Position numbers and translations under genes: made by a program. From positions 112,438 to 176,437 of the forward strand of contig NZ_BAFV01000007.1 of assembly GCF_000308515.1 (NCBI RefSeq): a stretch of 64,000 bases of DNA. The letters are read 5' to 3'. Every line of letters begins with the position of its first letter. Position 1 is the stretch's first letter. Below the pieces are notes generated by a model. That model saw only the letters and a list, made by a program, of their open reading frames with translations, had not been told where the DNA came from and did no database searches. Below, piece by piece: positions 1 to 10,059 of the stretch. This DNA is from Nocardia carnea NBRC 14403. GTDB taxonomy: Bacteria > Actinomycetota > Actinomycetes > Mycobacteriales > Mycobacteriaceae.

Positions 1-36
1 AACCCGAGGGGGATCGCACCGTGCCTGTTTCCGGTT

Positions 37-453
37 CTATTCCGTTCCGTCCGGAGGAACTTCGGGCAAACCCTCGCTGGCACGCAGTTTCTCCGCCATG
101 GAGGTCAGCAGGTTCTGCGACTCCTCGGAGAGGTCGAAGGCCCGGCTGGACAGCCGACGCAGCCCGTAACCCTGTAGCTGCGCTAGGAGTTCGAGGTCGT
201 GGTCGATCTTCGCGGCGTAGATGTCGTTGAAGAAGTAGTCGGGCTTGACCTTGAAGAACTTCGCCAGGGCGGCGACCGTCTCATCGGACGGATTCGTCCG
301 CTGGCCCGACCGTAACTGCGACAGATACGGTTTGGAGATCGGATGACCGGATGCCGTCAGTGCGGCCGCTACCTCTGCATTGGTGTGCGGCTTACGCCCC
401 GGGGGATGCACGGTTTCGAACAGCTTGTTCAGCCGCGCCGCGAAATCAGCCAT
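37..453 (-). CDS. EspR-like helix-turn-helix DNA-binding protein
   Basis: This 138-residue protein begins with an XRE-type helix-turn-helix and closely resembles mycobacterial EspR, a nucleoid-associated regulator. Shared elements seen here are the opening FAARLNKLFETV, the PPGRKPHT loop, the recognition segment PYLSQLRSGQRTNPS and the AALAKFFKVKPDYF segment. A C-terminal helical part of about 50 residues probably serves dimerisation, as in EspR. I chose the ATG at 453 because homology starts there; an in-frame GTG at 477 is possible. It is transcribed away from the window edge side of fadA5 and is the last gene before the sterol block. Whether it controls ESX genes here is inference. Confidence 0.8.
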   Translation of the reverse strand: MADFAARLNKLFETVHPPGRKPHTNAEVAAALTASGHPISKPYLSQLRSGQRTNPSDETVAALAKFFKVKPDYFFNDIYAAKIDHDLELLAQLQGYGLRRLSSRAFDLSEESQNLLTSMAEKLRASEGLPEVPPDGTE

Positions 454-886
454 TGTGAGCCGCCCAATTCCCTTCACTGTACTAACAGTCGTTATCTCGG
501 ATACCTATCATTGATATTAGCGGCTCAGTAACTGAAAACCTACGCCTGGTTCAGGATTTCCTTGAAGCTTCTAGGTTGTATCCGGGGAAGTGGACCGCGG
601 TATCGCGTTTGCGGGTTACCCCGCACGGAACTTGTGGGCCGGTAATACCGCCAGGTAGCCGCCCCTCCGGGGGGTGTTCCCGGACGGGCGGCGAGTAGCC
701 TTCGGATTGCTGATGCCCCTTCTGGAGCGCTGTATAGCACTTTGTGTGGCGTACGACACGTCTGCTCAACGGTGAGATGAACGTTCAACCTACGTGTGGA
801 AATTACGGAGATCCGGGGCTCATGCCTGTGAAGGGGCACTAACACCCCGGATCCGCTGGATCATCGGTCGTGAATTCGACGTACTG
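454..886. other. Intergenic region between the EspR-like gene and fadA5
   Basis: No convincing gene is seen in these 433 bases. The short open frames here lack ribosome-binding sites and look like chance. The left end must carry the promoter of the EspR-like gene, which reads leftwards. The right end holds a hairpin that could end fadA5 transcription. Confidence 0.6.
810..853 (-). terminator. Possible fadA5 terminator hairpin
   Basis: GATCCGGGG at 810-818 and CCCCGGATC at 845-853 form a perfect 9-bp inverted repeat with a 26-nt loop. It starts 34 nt past the fadA5 stop codon. There is no T-run, so intrinsic termination is uncertain. Confidence 0.4.
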
Positions 887-3465
<2,579 letters not shown>

Positions 3466-3483
3466 GCGCCGCGGCACCACGCC

Positions 3484-3518
3484 TCCGGCCCCGGGTACCG
3501 CTGGTATCCGGGGCCGGA
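3484..3518 (+). terminator. Hairpin directly after cyp125
   Basis: Two 16-base arms at 3484-3499 and 3503-3518 pair with one mismatch around a 3-nt loop. The hairpin starts 18 nt after the cyp125 stop codon. It probably ends that transcript, although no T-run follows. Confidence 0.6.
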
Positions 3519-3574
3519 ACGTAACCGGCTCAGAGTGTGCGCCCGCGCCGTTGTGGCGGCGGCGCGGCCCACAG

Positions 3575-3607
3575 TTCGGCCCCGCATCCACAGGGTGCGG
3601 GGCCGAA
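3575..3607. terminator. Second GC-rich hairpin downstream of cyp125
   Basis: TTCGGCCCCGCA at 3575-3586 and TGCGGGGCCGAA at 3596-3607 are perfect 12-bp inverted arms. The core resembles that of the hairpin at 3761-3801. It may act as a bidirectional terminator or processing site. Confidence 0.45.
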
Positions 3608-3760
3608 GCTTTGCAAGGGGCCGGGAGCGGTTCCATACCGGGCTCTCGAGATCCGGGCCCACCTCTCCGGCCGGGCGATGACGACGGCCGTGGCTCTGTT
3701 GCGCCGGAGCTGCCGCGCCGCCGGTGCCGTGGCCGGTTGCCGGCATTCGGCGAGTGAACA

Positions 3761-3801
3761 CGAAACGGCCCCGCACTTCCGAGGAGTGCGGGGCCGTTTC
3801 G
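3761..3801 (-). terminator. Strong terminator for the ketosteroid-isomerase/ltp operon
   Basis: CGAAACGGCCCCGCACT at 3761-3777 pairs perfectly over 17 bp with 3785-3801 around a 7-nt loop. It sits between the convergent cyp125 gene and the leftward operon that starts at 8440. Confidence 0.7.
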
Positions 3802-3852
3802 GTATAGAAAGCCGATCGGCGGGCGGACCGTGAGGGGTCGGCCTGCCGCCGA

Positions 3853-4269
3853 TCAGCCGACCGGGGTGGCCGTGGCCATCGCGCGATCTACTTCCCAGAA
3901 CGCACGGAGGGCCAGAATCTTCCCGGAGTCGTCCACCTTGTAGGTGAAAACACCTTCGGCGTCGATACGATGCCCGCCGATGGTACTGCGGATCGTGCCG
4001 GTGAACGCGACCTCCGCGCCGCAGGCGAAGGAATCACCGAACAAGAACTCGATCGAATCGGTGCCGGCGATCGCCTTGTCCCAGAACGCCGAAATCGCCT
4101 CGGGGCCGCGGTGTCCCTTGCCTTCGGGGTCGAAACCGGAGGGGCCGATCGGGTCCTCGACGATCCCGTCCGGCGCGAACAGTGCGAGCCAGGCGTCCTT
4201 GTCCCGGGCGCGGACAGCGGCCTGCGAGGCCAGACCGGCTGCACGTGCGGGATGTTCGTCGCTGCTCAT
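3853..4269 (-). CDS. Ketosteroid-isomerase-like protein (SnoaL/NTF2 fold)
   Basis: This 138-residue protein has the cone-shaped NTF2/SnoaL fold signature. The segment GIVEDPIGPSG matches steroid delta-5-isomerases around the catalytic Asp38, here Asp39, and GKILALRAFWEVD matches their C-terminal strand. At the place of the classical oxyanion Tyr14 an ungapped alignment puts Ser15, so the mechanism may differ. It is the last gene of the leftward ltp operon, 36 bp after the F420-type oxidoreductase. A role in moving the ring double bond during sterol degradation is plausible but inferred; another polyketide-cyclase-like role is possible. Confidence 0.7.
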   Translation of the reverse strand: MSSDEHPARAAGLASQAAVRARDKDAWLALFAPDGIVEDPIGPSGFDPEGKGHRGPEAISAFWDKAIAGTDSIEFLFGDSFACGAEVAFTGTIRSTIGGHRIDAEGVFTYKVDDSGKILALRAFWEVDRAMATATPVG

Positions 4270-4304
4270 GAGTTTCCTCTCGACAAGCCGTGGTGGCTGT
4301 CCGT

Positions 4305-5186
4305 TCAGGTGATCGGGTTCTGGATGTTCTCGTCGGCGAATTTGCGCAGCGCGTCCTTCTTCGCCTCGATATCTCCGTCGAATCCGATACCGGCGGCCAG
4401 CCAGGGGATCACGATCGCGTCGGTGACGCCGGCGTCGTACTGCTCCTGGTAGCCGTCGCGGCCGAACTTGTCCACGCAGACGGCCTGGATCTCGAACGGC
4501 ACATCGGCGCGGTCGTGTTCGGCGCGTAGTTCACCGAGCCGGGCGATGGTGGACTGCAGATCTTCGAACTTCATCATCGCCGAGGTCCAGCCGTCGCCCA
4601 CCCGGGCCGCACGGCGCAGTGCCACCTCGGTATGGCCGCCGATGTAGAACGGAACCGGTTCGCTCGGCGCCGGACTCATCTGTAGTTCGTCGAAATCGAA
4701 GAATTCACCGTGGTACTTGACCATGCCGCCCGCGAGGACCTTTTTGATGACCTCGATCATCTCGTCGACCCGCGCACCGCGGCGCGCATACGGCACCCCG
4801 CACCATTCGAATTCCTCCGGCGCCCAGCCGATCCCCACACCGAACCCGAACCGGTTACCGGAAAGATTCGCCACCGACCCGACCTGGCGGGCGAGCAGCA
4901 GTGGATTCCGGGAACCGAGTTTGAGCACGTTGGTGTAGAAGCGGAGCCGGGTGGTCACCGCGGCCATGGCGGTCGCGGCGATCAGCGGATCCACCCACGG
5001 GGTGTCCGGGCCCCAGAACCGGGCGCCGTCCGGGGTGTAGGGATATTTCGCTGCCTGGGATTTCATATAGAACAGCGAATCCGGCAGCGCGATCGAGCTG
5101 AACCCGACCTCCTCCGCGGTTTTAGCCAGTTCGGGCAGCTGTTCCAGCGGGCTGAGCGCGACCCCGAGGCTGAATTTCAGCGTCAT
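4305..5186 (-). CDS. LLM-class F420-dependent oxidoreductase
   Basis: This flavin-like oxidoreductase of 293 residues belongs to the luciferase-like (bacterial luciferase alpha-chain) family. GFGVGIGWAPEEFEWCGV and the preceding LGSRNPLLLARQVGS are typical of the F420-binding subgroup. The start ATG at 5186 overlaps the ltp3 stop codon as ATGA, indicating translational coupling. A frame opening at 5210 would overlap ltp3 further. Being inside the ltp3/ltp4 operon it probably acts on a sterol or bile-acid CoA intermediate, but the substrate cannot be read from sequence. It is a different subfamily from the F420-type protein at 8503-9543. Confidence 0.82.
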   Translation of the reverse strand: MTLKFSLGVALSPLEQLPELAKTAEEVGFSSIALPDSLFYMKSQAAKYPYTPDGARFWGPDTPWVDPLIAATAMAAVTTRLRFYTNVLKLGSRNPLLLARQVGSVANLSGNRFGFGVGIGWAPEEFEWCGVPYARRGARVDEMIEVIKKVLAGGMVKYHGEFFDFDELQMSPAPSEPVPFYIGGHTEVALRRAARVGDGWTSAMMKFEDLQSTIARLGELRAEHDRADVPFEIQAVCVDKFGRDGYQEQYDAGVTDAIVIPWLAAGIGFDGDIEAKKDALRKFADENIQNPIT

Positions 5187-6349
5187 GGGCGTTCCGACCC
5201 GACGACCCACATCGAGAAGTACTGCGAGCCACCACCGTAGGCGTGGCCGAGCGCCTTGCGGGCGTTCTCGACCTGGTAGTCACCGGCCCGGCCCATCACC
5301 TGCTTGGCGGCCTCGGCGAAGCGGATCATGCCGGACGCGCCGATCGGGTTGGACGAGAGCACTCCGCCCGACGGGTTCACCGGCAGCGTTCCGCCGATTT
5401 CGGTTTCCCCTTTGTCGGTGAGCTTCCAGCCGTCGCCGGGGGCGGCGAAACCGAGGTTCTCCAGCCACATCGGCTCGAACCAGGAGAAGGGCACATAGAT
5501 TTCGGCGGCATCGATCTCGGCCAGCGGGTCGGTGATCCCGGCCTGCGCCCAGAGCGCCTTGGCCGCATCCTGCCCGGCCTGCGGGTTCACCTGGTCGCGG
5601 CCGGCGTAGGCCAGCGGTTCGGTACGCATGGCGGTGGCGTGGATCCAGCCGACCTTCTTGCCGGACGCCTCCACTGCGGTGGCCGATTCCTCGCCGCCGA
5701 TCACCACGGCGCAGGCGCCGTCGGAGGAGGGGCAGGTTTCGTCGAACCGGATGGGATCCCACAGAACCTGCGAGGCGAGGACCTCTTCCATGGTCTTGTC
5801 ACCCTGTTTGAGGTGTGCGTGCGGGTTCTTGGCCCCGTTGCGGCGATCCTTGGCGGCAACCATCGCGCCCACGTGCAGCGGCGCGTTCGACCGTCGGATA
5901 TAGGACCGCACGTGGGGCGCGAAGTAGCCGCCCGCACCCGCGCCCACCGGCATGGTGAACGGCACCGGAATCGACAGTGCCCACATGGCATTCGATTCCG
6001 ACTGCTTCTCCCAGGAGATGGCGAGCACCTTCTCGTGCACACCGCCCTGCACCATATTGGCGGCCACACACGCCGTGGAGCCGCCGACCGAACCGGCGGT
6101 GTGCACGCGCAGCAGCGGTTTCCCGGGCGCACCCAGCGCATCCGCCAGGTACAGCTCGGGCATCATCATGCCCTCGAACATGTCCGGGGCCTTGCCGATC
6201 ACGATGGCGTCGATATCGGCCATGGTCAGGCCGGAATCGGCCAGTGCCCGGTCGATCGCCTCCCGGCACATCCCGGCCATCGAGACATCGCCGCGCTTGG
6301 CGACGTGATGGGTCTGTCCGGTGCCCAGCACCGCGGCGGGGAAACTCAT
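5183..6349 (-). CDS. ltp3: Lipid-transfer protein / thiolase-like aldolase Ltp3
   Basis: This 388-residue thiolase-superfamily protein is close along its length to M. tuberculosis Ltp3 (Rv3523). Matching landmarks include the opening LGTGQT, HTAGSVGGST, EKQSESNAMWALSIPVPF, the DETCPSSDGAC segment and the C-terminal LGHAYGGGSQYFSMWVVG. Related Ltp proteins with DUF35 partners catalyse retro-aldol cleavage of steroid side-chain CoA esters rather than thiolysis. The start ATG at 6349 overlaps the ltp4 stop as ATGA. Order DUF35, ltp4, ltp3 is the same as Rv3521-Rv3523. The exact substrate here, cholesterol or bile-acid side chain, is not resolved. Confidence 0.9.
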   Translation of the reverse strand: MSFPAAVLGTGQTHHVAKRGDVSMAGMCREAIDRALADSGLTMADIDAIVIGKAPDMFEGMMMPELYLADALGAPGKPLLRVHTAGSVGGSTACVAANMVQGGVHEKVLAISWEKQSESNAMWALSIPVPFTMPVGAGAGGYFAPHVRSYIRRSNAPLHVGAMVAAKDRRNGAKNPHAHLKQGDKTMEEVLASQVLWDPIRFDETCPSSDGACAVVIGGEESATAVEASGKKVGWIHATAMRTEPLAYAGRDQVNPQAGQDAAKALWAQAGITDPLAEIDAAEIYVPFSWFEPMWLENLGFAAPGDGWKLTDKGETEIGGTLPVNPSGGVLSSNPIGASGMIRFAEAAKQVMGRAGDYQVENARKALGHAYGGGSQYFSMWVVGSERP

Positions 6350-7413
6350 CGGCGGGCCTCCGAATCCAGGACTGTCACAAGGTTCTGTTGCAGGGCCGGG
6401 CCGCTGGTGGCGTGCGCCAGCGTGCGCTCGGCGGTGCCCGCCATGATGGGCAGCGCGGCATAGCCGATGCGTTCCAGCCCGGTGGCGAACATGGGGTTGG
6501 CGGCCAGCGCACCGCCGGTCGGATTGACCTTGGTCTCCGGTTTCAGTCCCAGCGCCTCGGCGAGGATGAGCTGCTGGTGGCTGAAGGGTGCGTGCAGTTC
6601 GGCGACGTCGATACCGCTGGTATCGCCGTTCGTCACTGCCTGCCCGGCGGCGGCCGCCGAGGGGGAGACGGTCAGATCGCGGGCGCCCAGCACGCTGGAA
6701 TCGATCCGATGCGACATCCCGGTGATCCACGCGGGACGTTGGCACAGTTCGCGGGCGCGATCACCGGCGGCGAGCACGATCGCGGCGGCACCGTCGGTGA
6801 TGGGCGCACAGTCGTGTTCCCGCAGCGGGTCGGCGACGTAGGGCGCGGCGAGCAGCTCGTCGATCGATTTACCGTCGACGGTGTGCGCGGCCGAGGCGGC
6901 GGCCATATCGCGTTCGGTCCAGCGTCCGGCGTCGAGCCCGGCCCGGGCCTGCAACCCGGCGACGGACAACGCGTCCGGCCACAGCGGCGCGACCAGGTAG
7001 GGGTCGAGCTGGGTGGTGAGGACCTTGCGCAGGGTGCTCGCGGAGGATTTTCCGAAGCCGTAGACGAGAGCCGTCTCGACCTGTCCGGAGCGGATTTTCA
7101 CCCACGCCTCGTACAGGGCCCAGGCGGCGTCCATCTCCACATGCGATTCGTTGATCGGCGGGACGGCGCCGATCGAGTCGATCGCGGAGATGAACGAGAA
7201 GGACCGGCCGGCCAGGTAGTCCGACGATCCGGAGCACCAGAAGCCGATATCGGACTTGGTGATGCCCAGCTGGTCGTAGATCTGCTGGAAACAGGGCACC
7301 AGCATCTCCACGCCGTTGGTGGTGCCGTAGGTCTCCGACACATGCGGTGCGTGCGCGAAGCCGACGACGGCGATCTCGGTGGCGTTGTCGATGGAACGCT
7401 CGGTGATGGTCAC
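6346..7413 (-). CDS. ltp4: Lipid-transfer protein / thiolase-like aldolase Ltp4
   Basis: This thiolase-fold protein (355 residues) corresponds to Ltp4 (Rv3522). GFWCSGSSDYLAGRSF, the VYGFGKSSAST segment and the LHAPFSHQQLILAEALGL region are recognisable. The C-terminal ATSGPALQQNLVTVL lacks the thiolase CxG motif, as expected for a repurposed active site. The start is GTG at 7413, with GAGGG about 8 nt upstream; the frame extends further but without support. Ltp3 overlaps it by 4 nt and the DUF35 gene lies 13 nt upstream. All three likely form one complex. Confidence 0.88.
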   Translation of the reverse strand: MTITERSIDNATEIAVVGFAHAPHVSETYGTTNGVEMLVPCFQQIYDQLGITKSDIGFWCSGSSDYLAGRSFSFISAIDSIGAVPPINESHVEMDAAWALYEAWVKIRSGQVETALVYGFGKSSASTLRKVLTTQLDPYLVAPLWPDALSVAGLQARAGLDAGRWTERDMAAASAAHTVDGKSIDELLAAPYVADPLREHDCAPITDGAAAIVLAAGDRARELCQRPAWITGMSHRIDSSVLGARDLTVSPSAAAAGQAVTNGDTSGIDVAELHAPFSHQQLILAEALGLKPETKVNPTGGALAANPMFATGLERIGYAALPIMAGTAERTLAHATSGPALQQNLVTVLDSEARR

Positions 7414-7426
7414 GCGGGGAGCCCTC

Positions 7427-8440
7427 TCACAGGTGATGCTTGTAGGTGTCGTAGTCGGCATCCGGCTCGCCGGTCGGCTCGAAGTGGTCGATATTGGCCA
7501 TGGTGTGGCCCCACTCCTCACGCGGCTTCCAGACCACCTTGACCCGCAGACCCATCCGCACCTCGCTCGCCTCGATGCCGAGAACGAGATGCAGGAAGGG
7601 GATATCGGCGCCGTCGAGCAGTACATACGCGGCCACATACGGCGGTTTGAGCCGCTGGCCCATGAACGGCACGTTCACGATGCAGAAGGTGGTGACGGTG
7701 CCCGTCTCGGCGAGTTCCACCATGTCCGCGGTGGACCGTCCGTCGACCGGGTCGACACCACGCGGCGGGAAGTACACCTTGCTGTTCGCATCGGCGCGGC
7801 CGCCGACCAGCTTGCCCTCCATCAGGCCGCGCAGGAACGCGGTCTCCTCCGGGGAGGCGGTGTGCTTGTAGTCCATCCCGATCGGGGTGGTGATCATCGT
7901 GACCGGTTCGGCATCCGAGGCCGGTGCCGGTTCCGCCGTCGGGGCGTCACCGGGTTCGAAGCAGACGATGTCGTGGATGGTCCCGGTGAGCTCGTCGGCC
8001 CAGCGGGCGGTCACCCGCATCCCGCTGCTCATCTGCTCCGGGTTCTGCACATCCACCGCGTGCAACAGTGCGGTATCGGCGCCGTCGAGCTGGATCAGCG
8101 CGTAGGCGAACGGCCGGTCGAACGGCTGGCCGGGCAGCACATCGCGGACCCAGGTCCAGGATTTGACGGTGCCGGTGGTGGCGACCTCCACGAACTCCGA
8201 CAGCGGGTCGGCGGTCACCGGATCGAACTCGGCCGGTGGCACCAGCACCCGGTCGTCCGAGCCCCGGATACCGAAGATGCGCCGTTCGCGCAGGCCGGTG
8301 AGGAACTTGCCGATGATGGGTCCCACAGAACGCGTGTAGTCGAACTCCATCCGCAAGGGCGCACTGAGCACATCGCTCGGTTTCAGTCCTGGCGGGCGTT
8401 CCTGCGTAATTACCGTGGGTGCAGTATTCCCATGAGTCAC
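7427..8440 (-). CDS. Double-DUF35 OB-fold protein, Ltp partner (Rv3521 type)
   Basis: The protein has 337 residues with two successive DUF35-like OB-fold halves. One ends near the DIVCFEP segment and the other near HFEPTGEPD. Both carry the TGTVxxx strand followed by a PFAYALIQLDGAD / PPYVAAYVLLDGAD repeat. No CxxC zinc-ribbon pairs are present; only two cysteines are visible. DUF35 domains dock onto Ltp-type thiolases to build the acyl-CoA aldolase active site. GTG at 8440 lies 9 nt past a KstR-type operator, and no ribosome-binding site is seen, so the mRNA may be leaderless. It leads the operon with ltp4, ltp3, the oxidoreductase and the isomerase-like gene. Confidence 0.85.
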   Translation of the reverse strand: MTHGNTAPTVITQERPPGLKPSDVLSAPLRMEFDYTRSVGPIIGKFLTGLRERRIFGIRGSDDRVLVPPAEFDPVTADPLSEFVEVATTGTVKSWTWVRDVLPGQPFDRPFAYALIQLDGADTALLHAVDVQNPEQMSSGMRVTARWADELTGTIHDIVCFEPGDAPTAEPAPASDAEPVTMITTPIGMDYKHTASPEETAFLRGLMEGKLVGGRADANSKVYFPPRGVDPVDGRSTADMVELAETGTVTTFCIVNVPFMGQRLKPPYVAAYVLLDGADIPFLHLVLGIEASEVRMGLRVKVVWKPREEWGHTMANIDHFEPTGEPDADYDTYKHHL

Positions 8441-8449
8441 GATATCGAG

Positions 8450-8463
8450 TAGAACAGGTTCTT
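8450..8463. promoter_or_regulatory. KstR-type operator between the DUF35 gene and the F420-type oxidoreductase
   Basis: TAGAACAGGTTCTT fits TnnAACnnGTTnnA except for the final base. It lies between two divergent sterol genes and could repress both. Rightwards it is followed by TATTCT, a TAnnnT -10 box. Confidence 0.72.
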
Positions 8464-8502
8464 ATTCTGCTGGCAAGCAGTAGGCCGGGAAAGGGGTCGG
8501 TT

Positions 8503-9543
8503 GTGAAGTTCGGATTGCAGCTCGGATACTGGGGCGCGGCACCGCCGCAGCATGCCGCGGAAGTGGTGGTGGCCGCGGAGGAAGCCGGCTTCGACGCGGT
8601 GTTCGCCGCCGAATCCTGGGGTTCGGACGCCTTCACCCCGCTGGCCTGGTGGGGTTCGGCCACTGAGCGGGTGCGGCTGGGCACCTCGGTGGTGCAACTG
8701 TCCGCGCGCACCCCCACGGCCACGGCCATGCACGCGCTGACCCTCGACCATCTCAGCGGCGGCCGGGCCATTCTCGGGCTCGGCGTCTCCGGCCCGCAGG
8801 TGGTCGAAGGCTGGTACGGGCAGCCGTTTGCCAAACCGTTGCAGCGCACCCGCGAATACGTCGATATCGTGCGCAAGGTGCTGGCCCGCGAGGCCCCGGT
8901 CACCAACGACGGACCGAACTATTCGCTGCCCTACACCGGCCCCGGCGCCACCGGTCTCGGCAAGCCACTGAAGCCGATAACCCACCCGCTACGTGCGGAT
9001 CTGCCGATCTGGCTCGGCGCCGAAGGCCCCAAGAATGTGGCACTCACGGCGGAGATCGCCGACGGCTGGCTCGCGATCTACTACACGCCCCGGATGGCCG
9101 GCGTCTACAACGAATGGCTCGACGAAGGCTTCGCCCGCCCGGGTGCCCGGCGTTCGCGGGAAGACTTCGAAATCGCCGCCACCGCCCAGGTCATCATCAC
9201 CGACGATGTCGCCGCCGAGATCGAACGGATGCGCTGGATCACCTCGCTCTACATCGGCGGCATGGGCGCGCCGGAACTCAACTTCCACGCCCAGGTGTAT
9301 CGCCGGATGGGCTACGAGAAGGAAGTCGACGAGATCGGCACGCTGTTCCAGGCGGGCAAGAAAGCCGAGGCGGCCGCCGCCGTCCCCGACGAACTGGTCC
9401 TGGAGACGGCGATCATCGGCAACGAGGCGCAAGTCCGTGAGCAGATCGGTGTGTGGGAAGCCTCGGGTGTGACCATGCTGTTGGTCTCGGTGCCCGACGT
9501 AGATCAACTGAAGCGTGTGGCGCCACTGCTCGACGCCGGGTGA
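8503..9543 (+). CDS. LLM-class F420-dependent oxidoreductase (Rv3520c type)
   Basis: This protein of 346 residues opens with VKFGLQLGYWGAAPP and continues with EEAGFDAVFAAESWGSDAF, LGTSVVQLSARTP and ILGLGVSGPQVVEGWYG. All are typical of F420-dependent luciferase-like oxidoreductases. Size, place and orientation match Rv3520c, which diverges from Rv3521 in M. tuberculosis. GTG at 8503 has a GGAAAGGGG ribosome-binding site; the longer frame from 8419 would cross the operator. The substrate is unknown, probably a sterol side-chain intermediate. It is the last sterol gene before the accessory island. Confidence 0.85.
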   Translation: MKFGLQLGYWGAAPPQHAAEVVVAAEEAGFDAVFAAESWGSDAFTPLAWWGSATERVRLGTSVVQLSARTPTATAMHALTLDHLSGGRAILGLGVSGPQVVEGWYGQPFAKPLQRTREYVDIVRKVLAREAPVTNDGPNYSLPYTGPGATGLGKPLKPITHPLRADLPIWLGAEGPKNVALTAEIADGWLAIYYTPRMAGVYNEWLDEGFARPGARRSREDFEIAATAQVIITDDVAAEIERMRWITSLYIGGMGAPELNFHAQVYRRMGYEKEVDEIGTLFQAGKKAEAAAAVPDELVLETAIIGNEAQVREQIGVWEASGVTMLLVSVPDVDQLKRVAPLLDAG

Positions 9544-9595
9544 ACTTGTTTCAGAAATCGCCGCACGCTACCCGCTGTGCGTCCCGCAGGTAGCG

Positions 9596-9678
9596 TGTGG
9601 CGAAATCGCCACATCCCGTCAAGTGTGTGTCAATGTGGCGGTTTCTTGGCACGTGGCGGGCTCGGTTCTAATGTGGCG
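9596..9678 (+). repeat. Three TGTGGCG repeats spaced exactly 38 bp
   Basis: TGTGGCG occurs at 9596, 9634 and 9672, each 38 bp from the next. The first copy is half of an inverted repeat, TGTGGCGA-AA-TCGCCACA at 9596-9613. The last copy sits on the -10 region of the HipB-like gene. This looks like an autoregulatory operator array, by inference. Confidence 0.65.
9646..9674 (+). promoter_or_regulatory. Candidate promoter of the HipB-like gene
   Basis: TTGGCA at 9646-9651, a 17-bp spacer and TAATGT at 9669-9674 form a good sigma-70 type promoter. Only 6 nt separate the -10 box from the ATG at 9681, so the transcript would be leaderless. Confidence 0.55.
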
Positions 9679-9680
9679 TT

Positions 9681-9932
9681 ATGGCAACAATGGGCAGCGC
9701 TGACGGGCTGCGTGTGCGGTCGGCGTCTGCGCTGGGTCGCGTGGTCCGTGCTGCCCGTAAGTCGCGGGGGATGACACAGGCCGAACTAGCCGAACTCGCC
9801 CAAACGAATCGCTACTCGCTCGCTCAACTCGAAGAGGGCGATACGACGAAAGCGATCGAGCGACTGTTCGACGTACTCTCCGCTCTCGAGCTTGAGCTCA
9901 CCGTCCGTCCTCGACATGAGCGAACCGAATGA
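9681..9932 (+). CDS. Orphan HipB-like XRE family regulator
   Basis: This small protein of 83 residues carries one XRE helix-turn-helix, from LGRVVRAARKSRGMTQAELAE to the LEEGDTTKAIERLFDVLSAL segment. The latter resembles HipB antitoxins. No hipA-type kinase gene follows on either strand; the next gene is a Hanks-type Ser/Thr kinase. It lacks a ribosome-binding site but has a well-formed promoter ending 6 nt upstream. It probably represses itself through the TGTGGCG repeats. Whether it neutralises a toxin elsewhere is unknown. Confidence 0.75.
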   Translation: MATMGSADGLRVRSASALGRVVRAARKSRGMTQAELAELAQTNRYSLAQLEEGDTTKAIERLFDVLSALELELTVRPRHERTE

Positions 9933-10059
9933 CGGTCCTTGACATCTTTGGCGGGCGCGGGCCGGCCCTTGCTGAGGCGCCACCGTGCCACTCGGCGTTG
10001 CTGTAGGGATGCGGTTACACTGCATGCCGATATCGCAGGGCTGACTGGGAGGGTTGGGG

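Noticed and set aside
9540..9553. KstR-like word GTGAACTTGTTTCA at the stop codon of the F420-type gene
   Set aside because: It fits the consensus except for the first base, but no sterol gene follows. It may be a relic of a promoter lost when the island entered, or chance. I do not list it as an operator.
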